DNA of 64,000 nt, from assembly GCF_905147045.1 (NCBI RefSeq), contig NC_065889.1, positions 9,243,001 through 9,307,000 of the forward strand. Direction: 5' to 3'. Position numbers and translations under genes: made by a program. Below, piece after piece: positions 1 through 11,097 of the stretch. The DNA comes from Nymphalis io (lineage: Eukaryota; Arthropoda; Insecta; Lepidoptera; Nymphalidae). The first letter of the stretch is position 1; every line of letters starts with the position of its first letter. The notes under the pieces were generated by a model, which was given only the letters and a program-made list of their open reading frames with translations, did not search any database and had not been told where the DNA came from.

Positions 1-2015
1 GTTTGTGCTCAATGCTTTGAACATATAAAATATTCAATAAAAAATATATCATAAATTAGCTTTGTATAACGATTGTCTTGTAATAAAAATAACGAATACG
101 ATCAATCAGATTAGGAATCCCGTAATAAGGAAAATTATATATACATAAAGATGAGTCAGTCACGTCTGGTTTTTAAAACTTGGGGCTTACCGCTTGAACA
201 AGTTTATATTTTTAAACGGCGCCCGTATTTTCCAATTTATAAGATATATTAAAATTGATATTAATTTATATAAATGTTGCGTACCACAATCTGATAATAC
301 GTTCGTCCATATACATTAGGATCGTAAGAAATATAACCCCTTACCATGCACTAATCTAGTTGTAATATGTTTTCGAGTCTACAATAACATGGGCCTTTCA
401 ATGGTTTAATTGTTATGGTGAATATTGGTACGGAGTTTTGCTCCTTGGCGGTATTATATCTAATAATAAGGTATCAAGAATGGCTTGTCAAAGTGGCTAG
501 CATCAGCAACGTTAATTTGATTATGACAATGTTTATTAATATATTAATTTTTTTAAGTCTTTTTTCTCGTTATTTTTATCAAATTTTAAAGTTAACTAAA
601 CAAATATGTAGAGATATGTATATTTTTTGTTACAGATTTTAAGACGTTTTCGGGAAAAACGAAGTAATTTATTAATAATTTATATAAATATAAGTTTTTT
701 CCACGGTTATAAGATAAATAAGTATTATGAACGTCTGCTTTTGCCTATTTAAACGTTAAATTATAAAATTACTCATCTTGGAATAGACCAATAGTCAATG
801 AAATGCTTCGGATCTTGTCGACGAAACATCGATTAGTAACGACCTAATAAAATAATTACCTGATCGAAATCAGTCAAATGACGTAATAGTTATGCAGAGT
901 GCAGACAGACGTCTCAAAGAACTATTAAAACGGTAGCTATTAGTCATAATAAAACTAAGTGGCAATGTAACTAAGTAGCCATAAAGCGGTATTATTTTTT
1001 AACAAACAAGCAAATATAGGAAAACGAAACTCGTAAACTCCTATATCAGTTACTGTTATTAAGCGCTTCATAGCTCATTACATTGAATGCCACGGACGAA
1101 TGTCGTGAGGTGCGCATTCATCCATCAGGCGACTGTTAATTGCGGAGTTTCGCAATTAGTCCAGTGTCGTCCACAAACAAGCGCAATTGGCGCAATGGAG
1201 AGGAAATGAACATCTATCCCTGAACACCCAACATACATATACCTACGAACCACCGACGTGCACTTTTATATAAACCAATTTATCATTCACATATAATTTA
1301 AGAAAATATTATATTGTAACACAAACGTAAGTAAATACGCTAACGTTGTAGATAACGCTCAAGGCAAATTGATTTGTAATAAAATAAATGCGTGAATTCT
1401 ACATAGGTGCTGTGAATAGAGTATGAATGCTGCCGTCCTTGCGCAACCACATAGTCACCGCACTGCACACGTGGGTCAGTTTCTAACGCTCGATAAATCG
1501 TATCGTATTTTAAATGTCTTACAACATAAAGTACTTTAAAAAATTCAAGATTTTATTCAACTTCTTTTTATCCCTTTTTTTATTATGAAAAAAACCAGTT
1601 GAATCAAAATCCATAAAAACTTAATCAGATGTTCATTGTGCTGTTGCGCGTCAGATTAAATTGGTTTGGAGTCTGTATCATCATTTCTTCACTGAATTAC
1701 GTAAGACGAAAGAATCATTTACATACGTACATACTCGACTTCTATAATATAAAAACGTAGACTATGGAGAGCTGAAAACATATTGATTTATAAACATGCA
1801 TTTCAATAACCGTAACCTTTACAATAATTACAAGATGATAGAAGGCGCAGTAAATAGAACGTGTGGATCTTAACTTAAAGTTTTCGAGTTAGAATCCGAA
1901 AGACAATCACTGAGTTTTTTAGTTAATTTGTGTTTATACTTCATCTCGCGCTCGACGGTGCAGTGAAACATCGTGAGAAACCATACATGTGTCCATACAT
2001 GTGTCTTTTATTATA
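1..2015. other. AT-rich non-coding DNA
   Basis: I see no convincing exon here. The only open frame of note, at 415-642, is a low-complexity hydrophobic frame typical of AT-rich DNA. Positions about 1080-1240 are less AT-rich than the surroundings but show no frame or repeat that I recognise. By position this is probably intron or 3' territory of the large minus-strand gene whose candidate first exons lie at 9.6-10.2 and 39.2 kb. Confidence 0.5.
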
Positions 2016-2240
2016 ACCCGACCGCGCTTATGACGGGGTCATTGCACACTCACTGTCCTCTTTCCCGAGGCCAACAGTGTCCTAAGCCGAGGTTCGGTCT
2101 CACAGGCCTCACGACCCTTAGGACTCGCATATTTTGAGCCCTTAAGTCGACTCCCAACATCCGGCTGAGTATCTTACAAGACTCGCCCCCGCCCGGTGAC
2201 GCTGTCGAGGCCACTTGGGCTAAGAGCAAGAAGTAATTTC
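2016..2240. other. GC-rich island, unidentified
   Basis: About 220 bases are much richer in G and C than the flanks. The minus strand has a 66-codon open frame (2050-2250) with no recognisable domain. Abrupt edges and the composition suggest an inserted retroelement fragment or a processed remnant rather than a gene. I cannot name the family. Confidence 0.35.
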
Positions 2241-3084
2241 GAAAAAACATGCTACATGTGTATTCGCCAATGCATGATGAAAATCAAGTTCGAAATCTTC
2301 TTGAGCACAGTAACAAGATCTTGTTTTATACCCATTATTGTTCAGATGGGTGTATATCAATAGATACATAGCTTAAAAAAAACCGTCTCTCTTACTTTAT
2401 ATAGACTCAGCGTCATGAATTTATCGTCTAACTAAACTAATTAAATAAAACACGTCAAATAATTTATTATGTTATCTATTTACTGCTACTGTGTTATTTT
2501 GATTATTGTACTCGTAAATATAATAAATCATTATTAATCAGAATAAATAATGACACCGTCCTCAATTATTTGAATAACATTCGAAATAACACACGTTATA
2601 ATACATATAAACCTTGTTATCTGTTGAAAGCTTTTCGATATATTTTCCATCAGCAAATAGAATTACTCATTCACAGTTCATCATACTGATTCTGCGACGG
2701 TATTTAATGAATTATTTATCAATTCAATTACCGATTGGCTAGTCATCGCTTATATCGATACATTTCAGTATATATTATATTAAACTAATGGTCAAGAAAA
2801 AGAAAATCTTTATATACCTTAAGACTGTACAGTAATCGTATAGTAAATTATATGCTGTTGTGTTCTTAAGGGATCAGGATCGATCCTGCGGCGTTGACAT
2901 CGTAAGGCAATCAATAAGCCGTTGAACCGCGCGGATTAACAAAATTGTCTCCATAAATATGTTTAATGAATCTTTACATTTAAGTAGTTATTTTTTAATT
3001 ATTTTGGTTATAAAATTTGTTCTGTTAACTTAATAGTCCTACTTTCTAATAATAAATAAATACAGTATATTATAGTGACAGCAT
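2241..3084. other. AT-rich non-coding DNA
   Basis: No gene seen. Around 2865-2940 a short GC-richer patch with a GGATCGATCC palindrome resembles an eroded tRNA-like SINE head on the minus strand, but it is too decayed to assign. Confidence 0.4.
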
Positions 3085-3262
3085 GTAAGCATACCACTGC
3101 TGAATAAAGGCTTATTCTCTCTTCTATTAAAGAAAGCTCATTCCAGGACGCTGAACGCTGAATGGGTTGGTGCATATAAATGTACAAAATTATAAACACA
3201 AACCAGACACGTGAAAACTCAGTTCTTGAACTCGCGATCTTCTGGAAAGTTCGACGTATAAT
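3085..3262 (-). repeat. Old family A SINE body, minus orientation
   Basis: The stretch 'accactgctgaataaagg', then a run ending in 'gggttggtg', and an 'acgtgaaaactcag' motif near 3210-3223 follow, in order, the reverse complement of the 3' body of the better-kept family A SINEs (for example 33809-34092). It is highly diverged. The 86-codon minus-strand frame at 3008-3268 is an accident of this repeat. Confidence 0.55.
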
Positions 3263-4404
3263 ACCCACAGGGCAATCTTGAATTATTTAAAATTAGAACT
3301 TCAACGATAAAATAAACCTTGACGTAAAATGTTAAATAAAAGTACGTAAGTGCTACAGCGTACGTAAATAAGGAAACTTTTTTTTCGTTTCATCTCATCC
3401 CTGCCAAGAATCCCTACCGCGACCGTTCGAAATTATTTATATTTTTCAGTAAATTGTCGGTAAATAAAAAAACATTTACCATTTCAAAATATAAACGAGA
3501 TATGACAAGAACTAATAAAAAAGCTTTGTTTGCACAACAGTTTCACGGACTAATTTAATGACAAATAATATCAAATAAATTATTTTTGGAATGCTTATCG
3601 AATAAATCTACCATGATATAATAAATAAGATGATTAAGAGTCTGATAAGTCCCACTGCCTACTCTACATTGAGTTAGTGAGTGAAGTGAGTAGAAGGTTG
3701 CGTTGATATGTTTATATTATATTCTTTAATATATAAAATAGTATTGTGTTTCACTGACCACATGTAACAAATTATATATTCTTTATATGATGACCTCTGT
3801 ATGTTAATTTATAATATTTAAATTCGTTAAATTTTTCTATTGTTGATATCTGTAACCATCGAAAAATAATCAGACGATATTGTGCAATATAAATTATACG
3901 TACTCCAAAATTATTTATACTGCACGCCATTGTATAGCCGATTGTGACAAAGTGTACATAAAAAAATAACATTATAACGTAAGATTACAATAATGCAATA
4001 ATTGAATTTGAATTGAAAATAGAATGTCTTGTAAACAATGCAAATGAGATCGCGAAAGTCAAATGGTGCCAGTTAAAAAATTTTTATTCGACATCTCTTT
4101 GATCACCTTTCTGTAATAATTGAATAATTATTAAAAGCATTAAATTAGCACTTAAATGCATATTTGAATCACAAAAAATCAAGTCCAAATATACAATATT
4201 TTTTTATCGTGACCTATAACTGATTTGAATCTACTTACTGTTGCGTTGGTGAATGCAAGTGGGTAATAATCAAAGTTTCTAGATGATTCTAGATTATGAA
4301 ATTGAGTATCATGTCAATTTAAACATTTACGACGGATAATATATGAAAATGATGAAATAAAAGTAAATTATGACACAATTTGTTAAAACACTATCGGCTT
4401 GTGC
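3263..4404. other. AT-rich non-coding DNA
   Basis: No gene, RNA or recognisable repeat seen. Short open frames such as 3772-3972 (minus) have random composition. Confidence 0.45.
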
Positions 4405-4648
4405 AAAACCACTGAATTTTCATGTGCTTAATTTGTGTTTATAATTCATCTCGTGCTTAACGGTGAAGGAAAACATCGTGAGGAAACCTGCATGTGTCTA
4501 ATTTCATTGAAATTCTGCCACATGTGTATTCTACCAATCTACGCATTGGAGCAGCGTGGTGGAATAAGCTCCAAACCTTCTCCTCAAAAGGGAGAGGAGG
4601 CCTTAGCCCAGCAGTGGGACATTAACAGGCTGTTACTGTTACTGTACT
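4405..4648 (+). repeat. Family A SINE, 5'-truncated
   Basis: The copy contains the family body: 'ccactgaattttcatgtg', 'cgtgaggaaacctgcatg', 'ggagcagcgtggtggaat', 'agcccagcagtgggacat' and the tail 'ggctgttactgttactgt'. The tRNA-like head with its A and B boxes, present in the 19343 and 55749 copies, is missing, so this copy is probably transcriptionally dead. The 76-codon frame at 4435-4665 is a shadow of the repeat. Confidence 0.8.
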
Positions 4649-5480
4649 GTTGTGCAATAATATAGCTATGGTTTTTACAATCAACGGGTTTGACCCTCGA
4701 CAAAGAAAATTGATTTTTCAGAAATCAAAAAGTATAGTTTTTCAAATCGGTTCAAGGCTCGAAGGCTTTCAAGATTTTGCGATAAACATTGTTCGATTTT
4801 CAAAAAAAAACTGCATTTAGAAGAATATTTATGTAAAAAACATTCAATTAATTAAAATAAGAAAAGGCGTGACAGTAGTTTACGTACTGATTACATTAGC
4901 AATTTAAAAATATATTTTAAGAATATGTTCGTATCGGTGCCATTGGAGCAGACGGTATAAACAAGCGCGAGACCACTATGACATGCTTATGTTCTTACGT
5001 TAGTGTTTTGTATATATGTATGAGTGATTTAGTAGCGTCGTATGTATGGCGTCGCGGTGTGCCGGCAACGCTGGACAAACGCCAATCTTACCAACAACTT
5101 ACTTTCAAAATAATAAATGTAATACACCCAAACAAACAACAAGGTAGCCAAAAATAGATTTATGTAATATAGTATTTATCTATTGTATCACTTTTATCTA
5201 ACACGATTGGATTGACAAGTTGAAGAAGTTTCAGATGTATATAAATAAAATTAAATAATATGCCATGCTAAATTCTAAATTCTGATAGATTTCGATTATT
5301 ATAAACATTGTAAAAATAGTTTAAAGCACGTAATAATACTTCCGCGTTATTTATTTTTTCAAAGATATAAATGTATATATAAATAATGGTTCTTTATAAA
5401 TTTAATTAGAGAATAAACAATAATTAAGTGTAATGTTTACGATTAAAATGATGATGATGATGTCATCAATAAGAAAGATT
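4649..5480. other. Non-coding DNA
   Basis: No gene seen. Positions 4930-5100 are somewhat GC-richer and unassigned. A short GATGATGATGATG run sits near 5450. Confidence 0.4.
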
Positions 5481-5714
5481 CTACTTTAGTATATAATGTT
5501 GGCACACTTCCCACATCAAACTGCGATATAATTCTGATACCATGTACACAAATGCCAGCAGCCTCAGTACTGATATATTACACCACGGTTGCAAAACCAC
5601 TGAAACGGCAATACCAATAATCCCACTCAATGAATATAAATGCAACTGACCTATAATTGTAAAGAACAGATAAATTTTTGGATTAATGTTATTAATTAAA
5701 GATTCTTTTACCAT
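5481..5714 (-). CDS. Possible membrane-protein exon or small ORF (77 codons)
   Basis: An ATG-to-stop frame encodes 77 residues. From about residue 22 onward it reads like a membrane protein, with a hydrophobic segment (LSGIIGIAVSVVLQPW, about residues 30-45) and a second one near residues 49-60. Inside the frame, TTCTTTACAATTATAG just before GTCAG looks like a 3' splice site, so the real unit may be a terminal exon starting near residue 22. The segment is less AT-rich than its flanks. I recognise no family. A chemoreceptor fragment is one guess, but no signature motif is present. Confidence 0.25.
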   Translation of the reverse strand: MVKESLINNINPKIYLFFTIIGQLHLYSLSGIIGIAVSVVLQPWCNISVLRLLAFVYMVSELYRSLMWEVCQHYILK

Positions 5715-8449
5715 CCAACGATGGTTCCGATTCTATTCTGTAAAATGTGTTAAGTATGCCCTCCACATAAAGTTGGACGATATGAACCCTCAAGTTTTAC
5801 TCTAAATATTCTTGCATGTAATGCAATATAACATAATAATTTTATCAACTACGGAACTTGTACGAATGCAATATGAGTGATTGCATCTCTAACCAAAGTA
5901 ACCACCTCGCACTCCCATTGTTTATTCCTTAAAACGAAACTAACATTTACCAGGAACAATTTTCTGACTAGCCAACTAAGATCCCATGTTGTTAACCAAT
6001 TCGACAGAATTACAAATATAGCGGACTTTTTTATGTATGGGTTTAAAAACCATAGCGAGTCGATATCGAGTTACAATAAAATAAGAACCGTCTAAAAATA
6101 AGCGTTAAGTTTAAAATATAAATAGAATGATAAAAAAAAAAATTGCTAAAATGTTCTAACACAATTTTAATGTAATTGAAGTTATGATACAAAAGAACAG
6201 AGAAACTTTAACAGCAACTTATCAATACGTGTAATGACATTAAATCCTAGATGAAAGACGTTCTAATTCCTCGATACCGGCTGAGACAGATCAAGAAGAA
6301 AGAGTTTGCAGCACAAAGGAAACAGGTGAACGTACGATTGCGGAAAGAAAATCCGAGGCCACGTTACGAATGATGAAACAATTTTGTCCCATGACGTGTC
6401 GCGGATACCGTTTTGTACCTGCAGACCACAAAAAACAAACTGTATTTATTGACAGCCATCTTCCGGGCTATAACACATTCGATAGTTCTTTCTTCTAACC
6501 AATTTTGGATTTATATTTGCGGAACTGATATTTACAAGACCTCCAGCCATCGAGGAGGTCTATGCAAATTGTTAATACGTCGCCTATGTATGTTATACTC
6601 GTGACCTTGCCTCAGCTGACTAATTCGGGGCCAATCTGTACAAGAATTTGTTTATCGAAAACGGAACATTTTAGATTAATATGAAATTTTATTAACCTAA
6701 TGTTTATTGTCCTAAGTAGTACGATGAAATTCGATGTATTATTGAAGCAAGTTTATGTTTCACATTGTCATATCGTGAAAGCGTGAGAAGAACACATAGA
6801 TGAGCCGTCTGAATCATCAAAATTAATTTAATATTTCTTACAAGTTTTTAACAGTTTTATACAACGTGTATAGGGACCATTGTGAATGTCCTAAAAAGAA
6901 ATATTGCGAACGTCAAATTTACTGCACATGCAGAAAAAAAAAGTTATACATCTAGAAAAATGCTAAACGTGACTAAGAGCTTGTTTTGTACGTGCCTTCT
7001 ATTAGGAGACATCAATCGATTCAAGGAGAAAATAATACATTTATATATTGTACAAATCAGCGTGTTAAAACGCTAAACACGTTTTCGTCAGCTCGATCTA
7101 AAGGAATCGTGAACTAAATTTTCTAACATCCACATATAGTTTATTTATTGTGTAGAATGTTTTTCAATCCAATTACTGGAATTAACTAGTTTTGAAAGCC
7201 ACAATTCACACAGTAATGTAAAGAGTAAGGCATTTATTTTTTATGTATTACACTGTCACAAATCACAAACAAGTTGAGAGGCAACCTGACACCTCAAGCA
7301 AAAAATTTATAACCGGAAGACCTCTAATCTAAATATATGTTTTCCTAATTTATAAGATGTTATAATTTAGCGTCGGACTAAATAGATAGCCTACTAAACT
7401 AAACAGTTTAATTTAAAATAGGTATATACTTAATAAAATTCTATTTATATTATATATTTTTCAAAACACGTTGATATGTATTTTAAAATAAAACATTCAG
7501 AACAAGTATTTCAATTTAAAACTTAAAATAAAAAAGTTACAGATTAGTCAGATTAGGACGAAAAGATAGGTTAAATAGATAAGTAAATAGTCTCTAAATG
7601 TCGCACTCCTTTTCTATTTGAGTGGATACACATATGGAAGTGTTCTAGCAACTCATTTCGGCTAAAATAAAACGGTGTTTAAAATTGAAACAATTCGACC
7701 TTCATTTCTTAGTATAATGAATGAACACCAACAACAAATAATTAAAACATATACATAATGAACTCGTGTCAATTAGATGTAGATGTATGGAGCACAGGTA
7801 TTAAAGGATGTCCATATTATAACGCAGCTTCGATATTAATTGCATTCCTTACCACAATTGTCTGCCGTCGACAAAACTAGATATGTTATGATACTTATAG
7901 TTGGATATATTTCGACATAATCTATACAAATAAATAAAATTTAAGTGTATATCTGTTATTTTAAGATAAATTACCTGTATTTAAGTTAATATGGCTACTC
8001 GTGAGTTACCTAAAAATCCATCTTTTTAATTTTAGACAACTGCTGCTACCTAATAATTTAAATATTATATACGTATATTCGAATCGGCATTACTTACGTT
8101 GAAATGGCAGATTTTGAAGGATTTTCGACACAAACTGAATTCCAATCTGACTAAGCCGCGGGTTTTAAATTAGTTTTAAATGAAGTCGGTTTTTTTTTGA
8201 AAGTTACTTTATAAACAAATTATTATCTAAGTAGGTTATATATTATAATCAGAACTGAATACTTTTGGAATTTTATTAATAATATATATTAATCTTTTTA
8301 TCTTTTATAGCATTTTTTATGATTTACATCAGAGTAATATTTCTTGGGAATTTACTGAAATTAATTATAATAAAATATTACGAAATTTAGGTAATAGTCC
8401 GTATTTACTATTAGATATATACTTTTAGATTTTAAACTATATATGTAAG
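5715..8449. other. AT-rich non-coding DNA
   Basis: No exon, RNA gene or well-kept repeat seen. Open frames at 5877, 6413 and 6882 (plus) have random codon content. By position this is likely intron of the large minus-strand gene. Confidence 0.45.
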
Positions 8450-8530
8450 TATGAAAGTTACTTTGTATGTCAATTTGTTACCATATTGCGGCTAAACCAC
8501 AAAGCAGATCGTAAGTACAAGACGTACTGT
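8450..8530 (+). repeat. Fragment of a Helitron-like lepidopteran repeat (family G)
   Basis: The order 'atgaaagttactttgtatgtc' then a 'gcggctaaaccac' motif matches the start of the widespread lepidopteran repeat whose better copy lies at 27195-27380. Only the first part is recognisable. Confidence 0.4.
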
Positions 8531-8920
8531 TTGACTTAAGAAGTAGAAATATAAGTTACAAGATTTAGGTAAAAAATAAATTGCATGTTGATTAAGTCGC
8601 GGGGAACAGTTACTTTATGTTAAAGCAAGCTCTGTGCTTGTAATACTTTTTCGGGAGATAGTCAATTTATTAAGGAATATATAGGCTGAAGACGAGCATT
8701 ACTGACAAAAATGACACACGTATATTTGTATAATCTAAAATGAACGAGAGTGGACGCAGGAGATAATTTTTTTTTTTCAAAAGTTTTTGTTGGAGAAAAG
8801 ATTGTAGATAAGACACTTTTCTTGTATTTTCAATATTAAATTTAAGGTACTAGTATTCATCTTTAAAATTTAGGTTATGCAAATGAATATTAATGCAATT
8901 CCATATATCGACTTTTTAAC

Positions 8921-8955
8921 CGTTCACAATATAATTATATACTATATTGTGAACG
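8921..8955. repeat. Perfect 13-bp inverted repeat
   Basis: CGTTCACAATATA (8921-8933) is exactly reverse-complemented at 8943-8955, with a 9-nt AT-only loop. It could be a small hairpin, a protein-binding palindrome or the collapsed ends of a MITE. Nothing around it decides. Confidence 0.7.
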
Positions 8956-9598
8956 AGAAATAACAACAATTTTATACTTTAAGCCCAAAAAAAACTGTGA
9001 TAACATCGGAAGTACGTACATACGTAAAGATAACGTTCAAAAAGATAACTAAAATCATAAATTTATCAAGAAAGTACACAAATACAGTTTTCTCGCGTAA
9101 ATTAACCGGTGGGACTTTGATCGTGGAATTTTTTTCTGCTAACACAATGTTATTTATAACACTATAACAAAGAAAATATCGTGAATAAAACAAATATAAC
9201 GATAAGATGAGAGTGAACAATAAGATCCTATTTGGTTTATGTTTGAACAGTGACGATACCAGCTGAAAAAGTATACTTTATAGCACTAGTGTTACTCGAA
9301 AATTGCAAATATCAAACCATGAAAGCGAGACACAATGCTTAAGAACCAGAGCTGTGAGCTAGGTCAAGGAAATCCAGTGTCATGGTGCTGCATTTACACA
9401 TTTCCATTCTAATCCCATACACACATAATATATTATAAGAAAGTCAAATGTTAACTTAACTGTTATAAACTTATGATATAACGTGAATTAATAATGTTTT
9501 GAATTAAAGTTTGAGTCTTAAGAAATAAAATGTATTTTTTAATAGCCATCACAAACAATTTTAACGTCATAATACTGACGTTAGTATTTTGATAATAC

Positions 9599-10152
9599 CT
9601 GTGCTTCAGCATGTTATCCGGAACGAAGACATTCCACCAAGAAGGTCTCTTTTGACGTGTATAGGTTGGTGTATCACTTTCTTCGTCGGTGTCGTTGCCA
9701 CCGGATTTTCGTCTCTTTTTGCGTTCTAACTGCAGTCGCGCTGCCCACGAGCGCCTGCGGCCTTTATCGCTAGGTCCGTAACCGTCCGCTCCGACGGGAA
9801 CGGCCAGAGAGGCTCGGCGAGGTGTATCAAGCGGAGGATCATCAAATTCAGTCAGCTTCCTATATCGTTCAGCAAATGTAGCTTCGGAAGCTCTACGCCC
9901 ATTGGAAGACGATGGAGAACGTTTGATTACCACCACGGGTTCGGTAAACGTTTCCTCGTCGTCTGTGTCTGGCGGGTAAGGTTCCTCGCTGAAGCGTCGC
10001 GGAGTTTCGTCGATAGCCTCCTGCAGACTTGCCAGTGGCAAGCTGGGACGGTGCGTGCGCATTCCTCGCGGCATCCGCCCTGGCCGACCCTGCAGCCGCG
10101 CCAGAGCGAGCGGCACCGGCGATTCGGTTAAGGTTGGCTCGCTAGCACTCAT
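9599..10152 (-). CDS. Candidate alternative first coding exon (184 codons + 2 nt), unidentified protein
   Basis: The frame opens with ATG at 10152-10150 (MSASEPTLTE) and stays open to AG|GTATTA, a plausible donor at 9598-9597, ending in phase 2. Beyond the donor the frame turns into low-complexity AT-rich sequence, as an intron would. The 184 residues look disordered and regulatory: Pro/Ser/Arg-rich, with an acidic patch at about 62-68 (DTDDEET), a basic run at 144-149 (RKKRRK) and a second acidic patch at about 154-160. The end, PSWWNVFVPDN (170-180), looks conserved. RRxS motifs, the PKA consensus, occur with Ser at 55, 89, 115 and 135. Base composition is clearly above the local average. 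The phase equals that of the exon at 39202-39338, so both could join the same downstream exon left of the window. I cannot name the protein. Confidence 0.75.
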
Positions 10153-10740
10153 CGTCACTCACTGCCACTATTGCACTCAGTCACTTACACAATACTTTTT
10201 GAGGACTTATTTTATTAGCTCCATTGATAAAAAATATTTAATCACAGCGTCGAACATTGCGATAGGCAAGGCAATATTTTGTTTTGTCGTTGAACCTCTG
10301 TGAAATACAATTTACTAATATAGTTTATTAATAAGTGGCACTTGTGTTGCATTATGTGAAAAAAATGGTAATTATTTCATTTCCGAAACTCTTGTATGCA
10401 ATGAATATAAATAATGTGACTTTTAATTTCGAAGAAAATAAACTCGGTAACAATTATCTTAATATTACATCCAAGTGTCTTGACACCGGTTTAACGAGCC
10501 GAAATTTCGTTACGGTCCATTTACTAATCCGCTTGCATCAATATTCTGTCAATATCAGGAATTCTATAACTTTTTGTTCCTACGTTTAGTAAAATATATG
10601 TAAACGAACAAACAAAGTTATCAATAATTAAGTGTGACAGGACGGTATTAACGACGATATTGAACAAAACCGTTTAATTCCACATCGTTAGTTAGTATTT
10701 GTCACTGACTATCACTTACAAAAGCAGTGATTAGAGATTG
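10153..10740. other. 5' flank of the 9.6-10.15 kb exon
   Basis: This is presumed 5' UTR or promoter of the minus-strand exon. No clear TATA box was found. Plus-strand frames at 10055-10303 and 10335-10589 are shadows or random. Confidence 0.35.
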
Positions 10741-10748
10741 TGACGTCA
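10741..10748. promoter_or_regulatory. Perfect CRE palindrome TGACGTCA
   Basis: This 8-bp site matches the consensus for CREB/ATF-type bZIP factors. A second identical site lies at 11090-11097, and a GC-rich segment lies between them. Both are upstream of the minus-strand coding exon at 9599-10152. Regulation by cAMP is inferred from the site alone. Confidence 0.5.
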
Positions 10749-10859
10749 CATAACTCGATCATAATATATTTGTACGAAGTTGCAAAGATGAGATATAAAA
10801 GCTATTAAGATCAAATTTACAATACGGGGTCAGTATGTATGCGATAGTCTAGGGAATAT

Positions 10860-11062
10860 ATTGTTACCATCGACAAGTGCCGGCGCTATTCCATATACGC
10901 AGGTGCAGCTTTCGTAACTGCATAGTCGTCATCGACTCACGCGCGACGCTGCGGGGAAAGTTGCCACCGGTTCGTACAAATCGCTGTCTCGCGTTACTAA
11001 GGTCGATTTCATTATCACTTGATGGCGCGACCAATCAAGCAGTACGCGCGGATTACACGAAC
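10860..11062 (-). promoter_or_regulatory. GC-rich island between two CREs, candidate promoter or UTR exon
   Basis: About 200 bases with many CpG dinucleotides lie in AT-rich DNA, 0.7-0.9 kb upstream of the coding exon that starts at 10152. Neither the minus-strand frame (10929-11237) nor the plus-strand frame (10877-11089) looks like a protein. A promoter or untranslated exon is therefore more likely. No TATA box was recognised. Confidence 0.35.
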
Positions 11063-11089
11063 GAGAACGAATTAATAGAGACGAATTAA

Positions 11090-11097
11090 TGACGTCA
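11090..11097. promoter_or_regulatory. Perfect CRE palindrome TGACGTCA
   Basis: This is the second copy of the 8-bp CRE, about 350 bp from the first and on the other side of the GC-rich island. Confidence 0.5.
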
